This document shows, in pieces, positions 1 through 9,634 of a stretch of DNA of 64,000 nucleotides. The position numbers and the translations under genes were made by a program. The notes beneath the pieces were generated by a model, which was not told the origin of the DNA, searched no databases, and saw only the letters and a list, made by a program, of their open reading frames with translations. Numbering within the stretch: the first letter of the stretch is position 1; the number at the start of each line of letters is the position of its first letter. Location: positions 1 through 64,000 of the forward strand of contig NZ_BCZB01000017.1 in assembly GCF_001598495.1 (NCBI RefSeq). The letters are read 5' to 3'. Source of the DNA: Neokomagataea thailandica NBRC 106555. GTDB lineage: Bacteria; Pseudomonadota; Alphaproteobacteria; Acetobacterales; Acetobacteraceae.

Positions 1-437
1 ATGCCAGCAACGGATGAGAGGTTGATGATGTGACCGCTCTGCTGCTTGGTGAAGATCGGTAATGCTGCAGCGATGCCGTAGAGAACGCCTTTGATATTAA
101 TATCAATCATGCGGTCCCATTCATCGACCAATGTGTTGGCCATAGGGGCAATGGCCATGAGGCCAGCATTATTGATGATAACATCTAATTTTCCGAAGTC
201 TGCAACGACGCTATCGACTGTCGTTTGCACGGCTTCGCGGCTTGTGACATCCAGCGTGTAGGCGCGGGCATCTAGGCCTTTTGCTGTGAGATCGTTCACA
301 ATAGTGTCGAGTTTGTCACGGCGGCGTGCGGCGAGAGCGACACGTGCGCCTTGTTCGGCAAGGTGACGCGCGGTCGCTTCGCCAAGGCCGCTGCTGCCGC
401 CGGTGATGAGGACGACTTTTCCAGCAATATTATCCAT
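1..437 (-). CDS. Short-chain dehydrogenase/reductase, 3' end beyond the window
   Basis: The first 145 codons of a classical SDR NAD(P)-dependent oxidoreductase are visible; the C-terminus lies before base 1. The start ATG is at 437. Residues 12-19 read TGGSSGLG, the Rossmann dinucleotide-binding motif, and residues 89-92 read NNAG, the classical SDR structural motif. INLSSVAG near residues 138-145 should carry the active-site serine. The YxxxK catalytic pair would lie outside the window. ARR at 37-39, just after the second beta strand, is compatible with NADP(H) preference, but this is inference. The substrate cannot be told. The gene diverges from the small gene at 544. Confidence 0.9.
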   Translation of the reverse strand, partial: MDNIAGKVVLITGGSSGLGEATARHLAEQGARVALAARRRDKLDTIVNDLTAKGLDARAYTLDVTSREAVQTTVDSVVADFGKLDVIINNAGLMAIAPMANTLVDEWDRMIDINIKGVLYGIAAALPIFTKQQSGHIINLSSVAG

Positions 438-543
438 GGTGAATACACTCTTTCTGATAAGGCTTATGTGGGTTCCAGTAAGGTAGGTGGTGCGGGTGAG
501 TGGAACCTGCAAGTTGGGGCGGTAAGGTAAATGGATTGAGGCT

Positions 544-738
544 ATGACAAATGTGGTGAATCTGCGCCGGGAGCGGAAGCGGCGTTTACGTGAAGAAGAT
601 GTGAAAAAAGCTGACGCCAATCGTTTATTTTATGGGCGTAGTCGAGGTGCAAAACAGCAGTCTGCCTTAGAAAAAGAACGTTTTTCTAAGATGCTGGATG
701 GCAAAAAGCGAGACGACTCTGAGGGGGCGTCATCTTGA
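544..738 (+). CDS. DUF4169 family small basic protein
   Basis: A 64-residue, very basic protein beginning [20 protein letters not shown]. The opening VVNLRR..RK pattern followed by [17 protein letters not shown] matches DUF4169, a short alphaproteobacterial family of unknown function. The protein is almost all charged helix and has no signal peptide or membrane segment. Its stop codon overlaps the probable -35 box of the groESL promoter, so the two units are packed tightly. Function unknown. Confidence 0.8.
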   Translation: MTNVVNLRRERKRRLREEDVKKADANRLFYGRSRGAKQQSALEKERFSKMLDGKKRDDSEGASS

Positions 739-763
739 CTTTTTAGGGAGGAAATACTATCTC
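735..763 (+). promoter_or_regulatory. Probable groESL promoter
   Basis: TTGACT at 735-740 and TATCTC at 758-763 are separated by 17 bp, matching a vegetative (RpoD) promoter. The CIRCE operator begins 2 bp downstream, so it would cover the transcription start. A TACTAT at 755-760 is an alternative -10 but leaves only 14 bp of spacing. Confidence 0.6.
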
Positions 764-764
764 T

Positions 765-791
765 TTGGCACTCCTCAATGGGGAGTGCTAA
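765..791 (+). promoter_or_regulatory. CIRCE operator (HrcA binding site)
   Basis: TTGGCACTC at 765-773, nine spacer bases, then GAGTGCTAA at 783-791. This is the CIRCE inverted repeat TTAGCACTC-N9-GAGTGCTAA with a single mismatch in the left arm. CIRCE is the operator of the HrcA heat-shock repressor, whose activity depends on GroEL. Its place 75 bp ahead of groES predicts HrcA control of the chaperonin operon; hrcA itself is not in the window. Confidence 0.95.
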
Positions 792-865
792 CAGCGCTGC
801 TATTATTGAGCGCGTAACCTGTCACGTCGCTTCTTTTTAGGGCGTGGCTTAAACTGGAGAGATCC

Positions 866-1156
866 ATGACGACATTTCGTCCCCTGCACGACCGTGTTGT
901 GGTTCGTCGCCTGACCAGCGCAGAAAAGACCGTTGGTGGCATCATCATTCCGGACACCGCACAAGACAAGCCGACCGAAGGTGAAGTCGTTTCTGCTGGC
1001 CCGGGTGCACGTAACGAACAGGGTCAAATTGTGGCTCTGGATGTTAAGGCTGGTGACAAGGTGCTGTTCGGTAAGTGGTCCGGCACTGAGGTGAAGATCG
1101 ACGGTGAAGACCTGTTGATCATGAAGGAAAGCGACATCATGGGTGTGATCGGCTAA
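866..1156 (+). CDS. groES: Co-chaperonin GroES
   Basis: A 96-residue co-chaperonin whose heptameric ring caps GroEL in the cytoplasm during ATP-driven folding. [11 protein letters not shown] opens the beta barrel. The mobile loop that contacts GroEL is recognisable around [16 protein letters not shown] (residues 25-40), and the C-terminus ESDIMGVIG is typical. Length is normal for the family. A good ribosome-binding site (ggagag) precedes the ATG. It is followed 52 bp later by groEL, and both lie behind one promoter with a CIRCE operator. Confidence 0.98.
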   Translation: MTTFRPLHDRVVVRRLTSAEKTVGGIIIPDTAQDKPTEGEVVSAGPGARNEQGQIVALDVKAGDKVLFGKWSGTEVKIDGEDLLIMKESDIMGVIG

Positions 1157-1208
1157 TTGCCGGCCCCATTTTTGCTTTCATATAAAACCTCACATTGGAG
1201 TAAGTTAA

Positions 1209-2849
<1,641 letters not shown>

Positions 2850-2860
2850 TCCATGGAACA

Positions 2861-2880
2861 CCGGCTCCTTTTGGGGCCGG
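2861..2880 (+). other. First hairpin after groEL
   Basis: CCGGCTCC and GGGGCCGG pair over eight positions (one T-G pair) around a TTTT loop, 11 bp after the groEL stop. The tail has only a short T-run (acccgtttt). It forms a tandem pair with the stronger terminator at 2902. Confidence 0.6.
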
Positions 2881-2901
2881 ACCCGTTTTAATGAGTTGAC
2901 G

Positions 2902-2940
2902 AAACCGCTCCATGGGCTTCCCGTGGGGCGGTTTTGTTTT
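2902..2940 (+). terminator. Rho-independent terminator of groESL
   Basis: AAACCGCTCCA at 2902-2912 pairs with TGGGGCGGTTT at 2924-2934 (11 bp, one G-T pair), followed by a T-rich tail. It lies 53 bp after the groEL stop and just before the next start codon. Confidence 0.85.
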
Positions 2941-2949
2941 GGGGGTGGT

Positions 2950-3303
2950 ATGAGTATTCAATTTTTTCTTAAGGCGGCGATTTCAGGTGTGCTGATTGCT
3001 TTGGCCTCGACTTTGGCGAAACGTTATCCCGGTATTGGGGCTTTGGTCGCGTCTTTGCCGTTAGTGTCTGTAATGGGCATGATTTGGCTTTGGCTTGAGA
3101 AGCCTGATGTAGACAATATGGCGGCTCATGCTGGGGCGACATTTTGGTACGTGCTGCCATCTTTGCCGATGTTTTTGGTTATTCCATTTTTACTGCGCAG
3201 TGGTGTCGGGTTCTGGCTGTCGCTGTTTCTAGGCTGTGCGCTGACCGTGGTTCTTTATACGGGTGTTACGTGGTTGGGGCCGCGTTTTGGTGTGCGTTTG
3301 TGA
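2950..3303 (+). CDS. DUF3147 (GlpM-like) integral membrane protein
   Basis: A 117-residue, almost wholly hydrophobic protein starting MSIQFFLKAAISGVLIALAS. Three to four membrane spans are visible: about residues 5-23, 28-47, 63-83 and 88-106. The loop ALASTLAKRYPGIGALVASLPLVSV matches the DUF3147/GlpM family of small inner-membrane proteins. The frame stays open upstream into the groEL end, but ATG at 2950 follows a purine-rich ribosome-binding site (gggggtgg) and starts at the family's usual N-terminus. Function unknown; it probably has its own promoter because the groEL terminator lies just upstream. Confidence 0.8.
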   Translation: MSIQFFLKAAISGVLIALASTLAKRYPGIGALVASLPLVSVMGMIWLWLEKPDVDNMAAHAGATFWYVLPSLPMFLVIPFLLRSGVGFWLSLFLGCALTVVLYTGVTWLGPRFGVRL

Positions 3304-3562
3304 GGATGTCATGCATGGCTTCGTGAGCATTGCGGCGGGGCATGCTTTTGGCTTGCGTGTGAAGGGTTCCCAGATGGTTCGGCGCTGTGAGATTAAAGGC
3401 GCGTAGTGGGTATTGGCGTGCGGTTATAATGGGCCCGCGTGGTGTTATGTAAGCCGCCTACTTATGATTCACTGTCAGCGATGCTCATGGTGAGATGAAG
3501 TGTTCTTGCTTCATAAAAGGGCATGGCCAGCTTGTGTGGGTCATTATAGTGAGAGAAAGAGT
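3304..3562. other. Intergenic stretch without a recognised gene
   Basis: This stretch continues into the weakly supported reading frame at 3563-3769 and to the secreted protein at 3869, so about 565 bases hold no confident gene. A TATAAT-like box at 3425-3430 has no good -35 partner. No known RNA, repeat or clear terminator was recognised. Confidence 0.4.
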
Positions 3563-3769
3563 TTAAAACGGTTTTTGTGGGAAAATAAAAAAGCTCGGAT
3601 TTTTTGTAAGAATATAAGAGCGGCTAACGGTTTTGGTGGTGATGTCGCGTGATTTGCATGATGTGCACGTTTTTGAAAACCTATAGACATCTCCGTATTG
3701 GGTGCTGAAACGCCTGTGATTGCAGTTTGAGCATGTGAGTTCGAGATATGTTTTGGAGTGTAATGGCAT
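3563..3769 (-). CDS. Hypothetical small protein with two CxxC pairs
   Basis: A 68-codon frame on the reverse strand. Residues 13-16 read CSNC and residues 36-39 read CTSC, spaced as in a zinc ribbon, with many basic and aromatic residues between. The only upstream Shine-Dalgarno candidate is weak (ggatag about 5 bases before ATG). The region is AT-rich compared with its surroundings. The paired CxxC motifs argue for a real, possibly acquired gene. The lack of recognised homology and the weak start argue against it. Confidence 0.4.
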   Translation of the reverse strand: MPLHSKTYLELTCSNCNHRRFSTQYGDVYRFSKTCTSCKSRDITTKTVSRSYILTKNPSFFIFPQKPF

Positions 3770-3868
3770 GATTCTATCCGAATAAATGTGCAGATAATTA
3801 TAATGTATTATGAATTTATTTTTCTATTTTATTCTATTTCAATTAATTGAAAGATACGACTTAATTTC

Positions 3869-4792
3869 ATGCTTATTTCGCCTTTTGGGGTAGTGTTTGA
3901 TATAAAAAAATTTCTTCGAAAGATAGGCATTATTTTAGGGCTTTTCCCGACCCTGTGTTGGGCTGGTGGGCAAGAAAATATAGTCGTGCATGGTGTAAAC
4001 TCGACTGTTCTTGAGAAGAATATCACGAAAGAAATTTATGTTCAGCGGGTTGGGCATATCCCTAAGTGGAGCAGCCATGTTTGCCTGAATGTTTTTGGTC
4101 TTAATGATACGTTTAAAGATTCTATTATTCATAAAATGAAGAGTGTCGGGCAAGATTTATCGCTGAATGTGAGTGATACCTGTTCGGTCGGGAATGTTTT
4201 GATACTGTTTACTGATCAGTCTGATGACGTGGCACGTCAGATAGAGCAGCAAAACCCTTCGATGTTTAGGGGGTACGATGCAGATCCGCAATTTAAGGAG
4301 ACGCTGGATGAACCGACAGATGATGAGAAAAATGCGTTTTTAAAAAGTCGGGCGGTGCGCTGGTTGACGTCTACGACTTTGAGAAGTCATGATAATATGC
4401 CGCCTTTAACGATATCGACCCCTTGGGGTCCGATACAGGCTGTGCAGGAAGATGATCCTTCCATGTTGCATGATACGGCACGGCGGGATTTTACGCTCTC
4501 GATCATTATCGTGGATATTAATCGGATTAAAGATGAGCCGTGGGGTATGCTGTCTGACCTTATCGCTCTCGTTGCGTATATGGGGCCAAACCTGTCTGCA
4601 CATTATGATGATATGACGTTGTTAGGGGGGAATAATGGCCCCGTTTTACAAGGTCCGACAGGGTATATGACGCCGTATGATAAGGCTTTGTTAGCGGCGT
4701 TATATAATACGGATGGTGCTACGGATGCGCGTGAGGCGGTGAGTTATATGGCGGATAAAGTTTTGGAGAATATTCACCCGCGTAGTCCGTAA
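3869..4792 (+). CDS. Secreted protein of unknown function
   Basis: A 307-residue protein that I do not recognise. KKFLRKIGIILGLFPTLCWA (residues 13-32) looks like a Sec signal peptide, so export to the periplasm or beyond is likely. The mature part has two cysteines (C72 and C106) that could form a disulfide, and a C-terminal stretch TPYDKALLAALYNTD. No catalytic motif stands out. ATG at 3869 lacks a Shine-Dalgarno sequence. A GTG at 3893, closer to the signal peptide and just after ttggggta, is an alternative start. Composition is more AT-rich than nearby housekeeping genes, suggesting acquisition, but this is inference. The gene stands alone and converges on dadA. Confidence 0.7.
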   Translation: MLISPFGVVFDIKKFLRKIGIILGLFPTLCWAGGQENIVVHGVNSTVLEKNITKEIYVQRVGHIPKWSSHVCLNVFGLNDTFKDSIIHKMKSVGQDLSLNVSDTCSVGNVLILFTDQSDDVARQIEQQNPSMFRGYDADPQFKETLDEPTDDEKNAFLKSRAVRWLTSTTLRSHDNMPPLTISTPWGPIQAVQEDDPSMLHDTARRDFTLSIIIVDINRIKDEPWGMLSDLIALVAYMGPNLSAHYDDMTLLGGNNGPVLQGPTGYMTPYDKALLAALYNTDGATDAREAVSYMADKVLENIHPRSP

Positions 4793-4797
4793 TGGAG

Positions 4798-4830
4798 TGG
4801 TTTGCTTACGAGGGCTTCATAAGCAAACCA
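4798..4830. terminator. Hairpin between convergent genes
   Basis: TGGTTTGCTTA at 4798-4808 is perfectly complementary to TAAGCAAACCA at 4820-4830, with an 11-base loop. It sits between the stop at 4792 (+) and the dadA stop at 4838 (-). The forward side is followed by a modest T-rich stretch (gtttattta), so it may act mainly on the forward transcript. Confidence 0.65.
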
Positions 4831-4837
4831 TGAGTGT

Positions 4838-6091
4838 TTATTTATAACGATCTAGCGAGAGGTCCAGAGATGGGATTTCGGTCTCGCGGCCCGAAATTTG
4901 ATCGGAGACGATTTTGCCGGAGCCCGCGGCCATGGTCCAGCCGAGGGTGCCGTGGCCGGTGTTAAGCCAGAGGTTTTTATAGCGCGGTGCACGGCCGACG
5001 ATGGGGGTGCCATCGGGGGTGCAGGGGCGCAGGCCGGTCCAGTATTGCGCGGAGGAGAGGTCACCGCCGCCATACATTTCGTTAAAGGACAGCTCCAGCG
5101 TTTCGCGGCGGTCTGGGCTGAGGCGTAAACGGTATCCTGTGAGTTCGGCTGTGCCGCCGATGCGGATGCGGTCCCCGAGGCGCGTGATGGCGACTTTATA
5201 GGTTTCGTCATTCACGGTGGAGGTGGGGGCGCGGCTTTCATCCGTGATAGGCATGGTGAGGGAGTAGCCCTTCACCGGGTAGATGGGCAGGCGCAGTTCG
5301 AGTGGTTTGAGGAAGCGTGCGGAATAGCTGCCGAGCGCGAGGATGTAGCGGTCAGCGGTGAGGCGGCCAGCGCTGGTGCGGACGCCGAGAATGCTGTCAT
5401 TGGCGGCTTCAATGGCCTCAATGCGTGTGGAGAGGCGGAACTTGACGCCTTTTTCGGCGGCCATTGCGGCGAGGCGACGGGTGAAGAGGTGGGCATCACC
5501 GGTTTGATCGCCGGGGAGGTAGAGGCCGCCTTGGAGGCGTTGGCGGGCATGGGCCAAGCCGGGTTCACGTGCGATGATTTCATCGACGTTTAAGAGTTTA
5601 TGGTCAATGCCGCTCTCTGAAAGCAGGCGCATGTCTTCGGCGGCGTGCTCAACCTGTGCTGCGGTACGGAAAAGTTGGATCAGGCCTTTTTGCTCGCCGT
5701 CATAGGTGATGCCGGTTTCGGCACGCAGGGTGTCCATCCGGTCACGTGCGTATTCTGCGATGCGCAGCATGCGGCCTTTATTGATATCGTAGGCTTTTTC
5801 CGTGCAGTTGGCGAGAAGTTCGCCCATGAAGCGGAACATATCCGTGTCGATACGAGGGCGGACGACGAGGGGGCTGTGGCGGCTCATCATCCACTTGGCC
5901 GCTTTGAGGGGCAGGCCCGGCATGGCCCACGGCGTGGAGTAGCCCGGAGAAATCTGGCCAGCATTCGCGAAGGATGTTTCCAAACCGACGCCTGGTTGAC
6001 GGTCAATTACTTCGACCTCATGGCCTTCTTGGGCCAAATACCATGCGGTGGTGACGCCGATAACACCTGCGCCCAGAATGATGATCTTCAT
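4838..6091 (-). CDS. dadA: D-amino acid dehydrogenase small subunit (DadA-like)
   Basis: A 417-residue FAD-dependent oxidoreductase of the DAO family. It oxidatively deaminates D-amino acids (classically D-alanine to pyruvate and ammonia) and passes electrons to the respiratory chain at the inner membrane. Residues 7-12 read GAGVIG, the FAD Rossmann motif, followed by the acidic end of the second strand (EVIDRQ). YSTPWAMPGLPLKAAKWM near residue 51 and the C-terminal LRPCTPDGTPIVGRAP and LNTGHGTLGWTMAAGSG are typical of DadA. Length is normal for the family. No alanine racemase lies nearby. The upstream neighbour on the same strand (FNR) ends in its own terminator, so dadA has a separate promoter. 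Confidence 0.92.
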   Translation of the reverse strand: MKIIILGAGVIGVTTAWYLAQEGHEVEVIDRQPGVGLETSFANAGQISPGYSTPWAMPGLPLKAAKWMMSRHSPLVVRPRIDTDMFRFMGELLANCTEKAYDINKGRMLRIAEYARDRMDTLRAETGITYDGEQKGLIQLFRTAAQVEHAAEDMRLLSESGIDHKLLNVDEIIAREPGLAHARQRLQGGLYLPGDQTGDAHLFTRRLAAMAAEKGVKFRLSTRIEAIEAANDSILGVRTSAGRLTADRYILALGSYSARFLKPLELRLPIYPVKGYSLTMPITDESRAPTSTVNDETYKVAITRLGDRIRIGGTAELTGYRLRLSPDRRETLELSFNEMYGGGDLSSAQYWTGLRPCTPDGTPIVGRAPRYKNLWLNTGHGTLGWTMAAGSGKIVSDQISGRETEIPSLDLSLDRYK

Positions 6092-6230
6092 GTCTGCCTC
6101 TCTAATCGATCCGAAACCGAACTAAAATGTGGCCCGGTTATATCGACTCGTTTTGATGTCGTGAAGATCAGCACCATGAGGGTGGGTTGTCTAGTCCCCG
6201 TGTCAAAGCGTGTTTGGGTACGGTGTGTGA

Positions 6231-6265
6231 TAAAAAAGCCCGGCACAACAAGAGTTGGCCGGGCT
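6231..6265 (-). terminator. Rho-independent terminator of the FNR gene
   Basis: On the reverse strand AGCCCGGC (6265-6258) pairs with GCCGGGCT (6244-6237). CAAC/GTTG pairs extend the stem inside, and a T6 tract follows. It begins 31 bp after the FNR stop at 6296. Confidence 0.92.
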
Positions 6266-6295
6266 CATTTTCTGACTAAATGCTAAAAAAATTGA

Positions 6296-7330
6296 TCAGC
6301 CAGGGGTGCCCTTGCTGGTGGAGTATTCAAAGTGCAGGGCTGTTTCCGGGTGCACGATGGGGTGGATGGCGTGTGCTGCCATCGCGCCTTCCGAGAAGCC
6401 TTGGAGAATAAGTTTCAGCTTGCCGGGATAGGTGGCAACGTCCCCGATGGCAAAAATGCCGGGTGTGCTGGTCTCAAGCGATGCTGGTGCAACGGGAATT
6501 GTGTTGCGCTGCGTGTCGATCCCCCAAAGGGCGACGGGGCCGAGATCGGTGGACAGGCCATAGAAGGGCAGGAGCGTATCGGCTTCTAGCTTGCGTGTTT
6601 CTCCGGACATGGTGGAGACTTCAACGGCGCTCAGTTGGCCATTATCACCATGCAGGGCATGGAGTTGGTAAGGCACGACTTTTTCGATCTTACCGGCGCT
6701 GATTTGTGCTTCGATGCGTGAGAGGGTTTCTGGTGCGCCACGGAAGCGGTCACGGCGGTGCAGGAGATAGACGTGTTCTGCGATGTCCGAGAGGGACAAG
6801 GCCCAGTCGAGAGCAGAGTCACCACCGCCGGCTACGACGATGCGCTTGCCTGCGAAATCGGCACGCTTTTTGACGTAATACTGGACGGAGCCTGTGCGCT
6901 CAAATGCCTCAAGATCGGCCAAGGGGGGGCGGTTGGGGCCGAATGCGCCTGCACCTGCTGCGATGATCACGGCTTTGGCGTGAATGGTATCGCCACGACC
7001 TGTTTTAAGCGTGAAGTGCCCGCGTGTGCCGGTGAGGGATTCAACGCGTGAGCCAAGGAGGCGTGGCACGTTGAAGGGCGCAATTTGTTGCTCAAGCGCT
7101 TCAATTAACGCGCCACCTTCGATCGCGGGGTGAGCCGGGATGTCATAAATCGGCTTTTCCGGATAGAGCGCTGCGCATTGGCCACCGACGCTATCGAGGG
7201 CGTCGATCAGTACGCTTTGCAGTTTCAGCATGCCGCATTCGAAAGCGGCAAACAGGGCCGTGGGGCCTGCGCCGACGATGGCGACGTCGGTATGGAGGGT
7301 TTGAGATGCTGTCGTCATGTCTTCCGTCAT
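6296..7330 (-). CDS. Ferredoxin/flavodoxin--NADP+ reductase, thioredoxin-reductase-like type
   Basis: A 344-residue FAD/NAD(P)H oxidoreductase that moves electrons between NADPH and ferredoxin or flavodoxin in the cytoplasm. VAIVGAGPTALFAAFECG binds FAD, and GGQCAALYPEKPIYDIP is the hallmark of TrxR-like FNRs. VVAGGGDSALDWAL is the NADPH site, and the CxxC redox pair of true thioredoxin reductase is absent. The C-terminus GIFAIGDVATYPGKLKLILQGFSEGA is characteristic. The ATG at 7330 leaves a 33-bp gap to the divergent glycosyltransferase. An in-frame ATG at 7390 has a better ribosome-binding site (aaggg, 7 bases) but would overlap that gene by 27 bp and add 20 unlike-family residues. Confidence 0.92.
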   Translation of the reverse strand: MTEDMTTASQTLHTDVAIVGAGPTALFAAFECGMLKLQSVLIDALDSVGGQCAALYPEKPIYDIPAHPAIEGGALIEALEQQIAPFNVPRLLGSRVESLTGTRGHFTLKTGRGDTIHAKAVIIAAGAGAFGPNRPPLADLEAFERTGSVQYYVKKRADFAGKRIVVAGGGDSALDWALSLSDIAEHVYLLHRRDRFRGAPETLSRIEAQISAGKIEKVVPYQLHALHGDNGQLSAVEVSTMSGETRKLEADTLLPFYGLSTDLGPVALWGIDTQRNTIPVAPASLETSTPGIFAIGDVATYPGKLKLILQGFSEGAMAAHAIHPIVHPETALHFEYSTSKGTPG

Positions 7331-7363
7331 AGGCGTTTTACGCGTGATGGGGTAGATGGGGGT

Positions 7364-8449
7364 ATGCGTTGTGCCTTTGTAATTCAGCATATTAATGCCC
7401 TTGGTGGAACAGAGCGTTCAGCCTGTGCCGTGATGAATGGTCTCGCCCGAAGGGGTGAGGTGGTTCATTTGATCGAATTGGTGGGGCGGGGGGATTCGAC
7501 GTATCCGCTCGAATCTTCGGTGGCGGTGACCTCTCTGTTTGAGCGCCCTGTGAAAATTTTTAATGCATGGTTCAGTATTGTGCGGCGGTTGGCACGGTAT
7601 TTACGTGAGAACGCTATCGAAACATTGGTGGTGGTGGAGGCGACTCACGCTCTTTATGGTGTTGCGGCTGCGCGTTTGGCGGGTGTGCGCTGCGTGGTGT
7701 GGGAACATTTTAATTATACGGTGACATTGAACCGTCGGAAGCGTGCGTGGGGACGTAAGGTTGCTGCGCGTTGGGCGGATGATGTTGTGGTTTTGACGGA
7801 GGCTGATGCCGCATTATGGCAATGTCACGCCGCACCTAAAGCTTGTGTGACGGTGGTACCGAATATGGCGCCGCCCGTCCGAGTGGATAAGTATGACTCA
7901 GAATCTCGCATGATACTGACGGCTGGTCGTCTGACGGAGCAAAAGGGATATGATCTTTTGTTGCAGGCATGGGCGCAGTTGGTTGAGCGTGATGAAGCGG
8001 CGGAGTGGTCTTTGTTGATCCGAGGGGATGGGCCGGACAAAGCAGCATTGATGGAGCAAATGGAAGGTCTACCGCGTGTGGTACTAGCGCCCGCGACGGA
8101 GGGGATCGCGCAGGATTATGCGCGGGCTGCGCTGTATGTGTGTTCTTCGCGCTATGAAGGGCTGCCGATGGTTTTGCTTGAAGCGGCGGCTGCGGGTGTG
8201 CCGATTGTGTCGTTTGATTGTGTGACGGGGCCGGCGGAAATTGTTGAGCAGGGTGTGTCGGGGTTATTGGTTCCGCCGGAGGATGTGTCAGCGCTTGCGG
8301 AGAGTTTGGCCGCGTTGATGCGTGACGGGGAGCGGCGTGTCGACATGGCTGTGGCGGTAAAGCAGCGTGCGCTTGCGTTCCAAGAAGGAGCGATTATGGC
8401 GCGGTGGGGGGCATTATTGGGTGCCACGTGGGATAAAGAGCGCGGCTAG
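7364..8449 (+). CDS. GT4 family glycosyltransferase
   Basis: A 361-residue retaining glycosyltransferase of the GT-B fold, GT4 family. The N-terminal acceptor-side domain begins CAFVIQHINALGGTERSACAV, the usual glycine-rich loop. The donor domain shows TAGRLTEQKGYDLLLQAW and then CSSRYEGLPMVLLEAAAAGVPIVSFDC, which includes the E-x7-E nucleotide-sugar site (EGLPMVLLE). It probably adds a sugar to a surface polysaccharide. Donor and acceptor are unknown and no polysaccharide genes adjoin it. The frame stays open to 7130, but ATG at 7364 follows gatgggggt and begins at the family's normal N-terminus. Confidence 0.88.
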   Translation: MRCAFVIQHINALGGTERSACAVMNGLARRGEVVHLIELVGRGDSTYPLESSVAVTSLFERPVKIFNAWFSIVRRLARYLRENAIETLVVVEATHALYGVAAARLAGVRCVVWEHFNYTVTLNRRKRAWGRKVAARWADDVVVLTEADAALWQCHAAPKACVTVVPNMAPPVRVDKYDSESRMILTAGRLTEQKGYDLLLQAWAQLVERDEAAEWSLLIRGDGPDKAALMEQMEGLPRVVLAPATEGIAQDYARAALYVCSSRYEGLPMVLLEAAAAGVPIVSFDCVTGPAEIVEQGVSGLLVPPEDVSALAESLAALMRDGERRVDMAVAVKQRALAFQEGAIMARWGALLGATWDKERG

Positions 8450-8503
8450 TCTGTATGTGGTGGATGTCAGCACGTTAGGAGTGGTGTGTCTTGTCGTTGA
8501 GTG

Positions 8504-8536
8504 AGGCTATGCCTGTTTGTGTATGTGGCATAGCCT
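8504..8536. terminator. Hairpin between convergent genes
   Basis: AGGCTATGCC at 8504-8513 is perfectly complementary to GGCATAGCCT at 8527-8536, with a 13-base loop. It lies between the glycosyltransferase stop (+) and the DUF2147 stop (-). Neither side has a real T-tract. Confidence 0.55.
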
Positions 8537-8555
8537 TGAGCCGTGTGAGCGGTAT

Positions 8556-9020
8556 TTATGGCGCGGAAACGCGTTTCCAGATTTGGCTACGGCCGAACAT
8601 AGGCATGCCGACATAACCGCGGACTTCGAGCATTTTGTCGTGAAAAAGCTGCATATGGCAATGATAAGTCTGGCCGTTGGCGGGATCGATAATGGAGCCG
8701 CCCTCCCATGTGTTTTTAACGGCTTTCATGTCGGACAAAATAGGGAGGCCGACGAAAGGGGCATTATGCAAGGGGCCTTTGCAGTTGCCGCATGTATCGC
8801 CGCCTGCTGGGACGAGTTTTTTAACAATTTTCCCTGAGAGGCTGCCGTCAGCGTTCTTATAGATTTGGATGATGGCTTTCGGTGTATTGGTGTGTTCATC
8901 CGTGGATTGCCAGAACCCTACGGGGGAGCCTTCATCCGCAGCATATGCTGGTGCATAGAAAAGAGTGGCGCAGCAGAGAGCGAGAGCAGCGCATGAATGG
9001 GTGAAGAAGCGCTTCAGCAT
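8556..9020 (-). CDS. DUF2147 secreted protein
   Basis: A 154-residue exported protein. The N-terminus is a Sec signal peptide (MLKRFF, then a hydrophobic core, cleavage probably after AYA). The mature part starts VGFWQSTDEHTNTPKAIIQIYK and contains GKIVKKL, CGNCKGPLHNAPFVGLPIL and NGQTYHCHMQL, the DUF2147 pattern. The conserved CxxC (CGNC) could be redox-active or bind metal. The family is thought to be periplasmic or outer-membrane associated, and its function is not settled. The gene stands alone, divergent from tsaE. Confidence 0.85.
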   Translation of the reverse strand: MLKRFFTHSCAALALCCATLFYAPAYAADEGSPVGFWQSTDEHTNTPKAIIQIYKNADGSLSGKIVKKLVPAGGDTCGNCKGPLHNAPFVGLPILSDMKAVKNTWEGGSIIDPANGQTYHCHMQLFHDKMLEVRGYVGMPMFGRSQIWKRVSAP

Positions 9021-9179
9021 GAGATGAGTATCCTCTCAAGGGTTGCCGATAGACGTATAGCGATAGAGCGGAATAGGGCGGGTGACAAAGATTAAATAAG
9101 GGCGGTGTTTCTTTGAAATATGACATAGTTTGAAAGAAGGTCCTTGCCGTAAAGTATCTGGAGGCGGCACAAGTAGAGA

Positions 9180-9629
9180 ATGCGTTTATTTCTTAAAAAT
9201 CAGTCCGAGACGGAAGCTTTGGGTATTTCTTTGGCCGCTTTGTGCGTGCCGGGAGATTGCATTGCTTTGAATGGGTCTTACGGCATGGGCAAAAGTACAT
9301 TTGCCCGGGCGTTTCTCCGTGCGTTGACAGGGGATGCTGCGTTGGATGTGCCGAGCCCGAGTTTTCCCATTTTGCTGACTTACGACACGCCGCGTGGTCC
9401 GGTGTTTCATTATGATTTATGGCGTTTGGAAGGGCCTGATGCGCTGGATGAACTCGACTGGGATGCCGCATGTGAAGGCATCATGTTGGTGGAGTGGCCG
9501 GAGCGGGCTGAAGATCTATTGCCGGATGGCGCGCTTCATCTGACCTTGGAGCAAGGGGGAACTGATGATGAGCGTGAGGTCTCTCTTGTTGGGTGGTCTG
9601 ATGCGCGTTTGATGGGGCTGGGGGTTTAA
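9180..9629 (+). CDS. tsaE: tRNA threonylcarbamoyladenosine biosynthesis ATPase TsaE
   Basis: A 149-residue P-loop ATPase that works with TsaB and TsaD to make t6A37 in ANN-decoding tRNAs. LNGSYGMGKSTFARAFLRAL (near residue 32) is the Walker A region; the family usually has GxxGxGKT and here the last residue is serine. VPSPSFPILLTYD, FHYDLWRL and EGIMLVEWPER are the other TsaE signatures. Length is normal. The addB start follows 5 bp after the stop, so tsaE heads an apparent tsaE-addB-addA operon. Confidence 0.93.
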   Translation: MRLFLKNQSETEALGISLAALCVPGDCIALNGSYGMGKSTFARAFLRALTGDAALDVPSPSFPILLTYDTPRGPVFHYDLWRLEGPDALDELDWDAACEGIMLVEWPERAEDLLPDGALHLTLEQGGTDDEREVSLVGWSDARLMGLGV

Positions 9630-9634
9630 GTATC

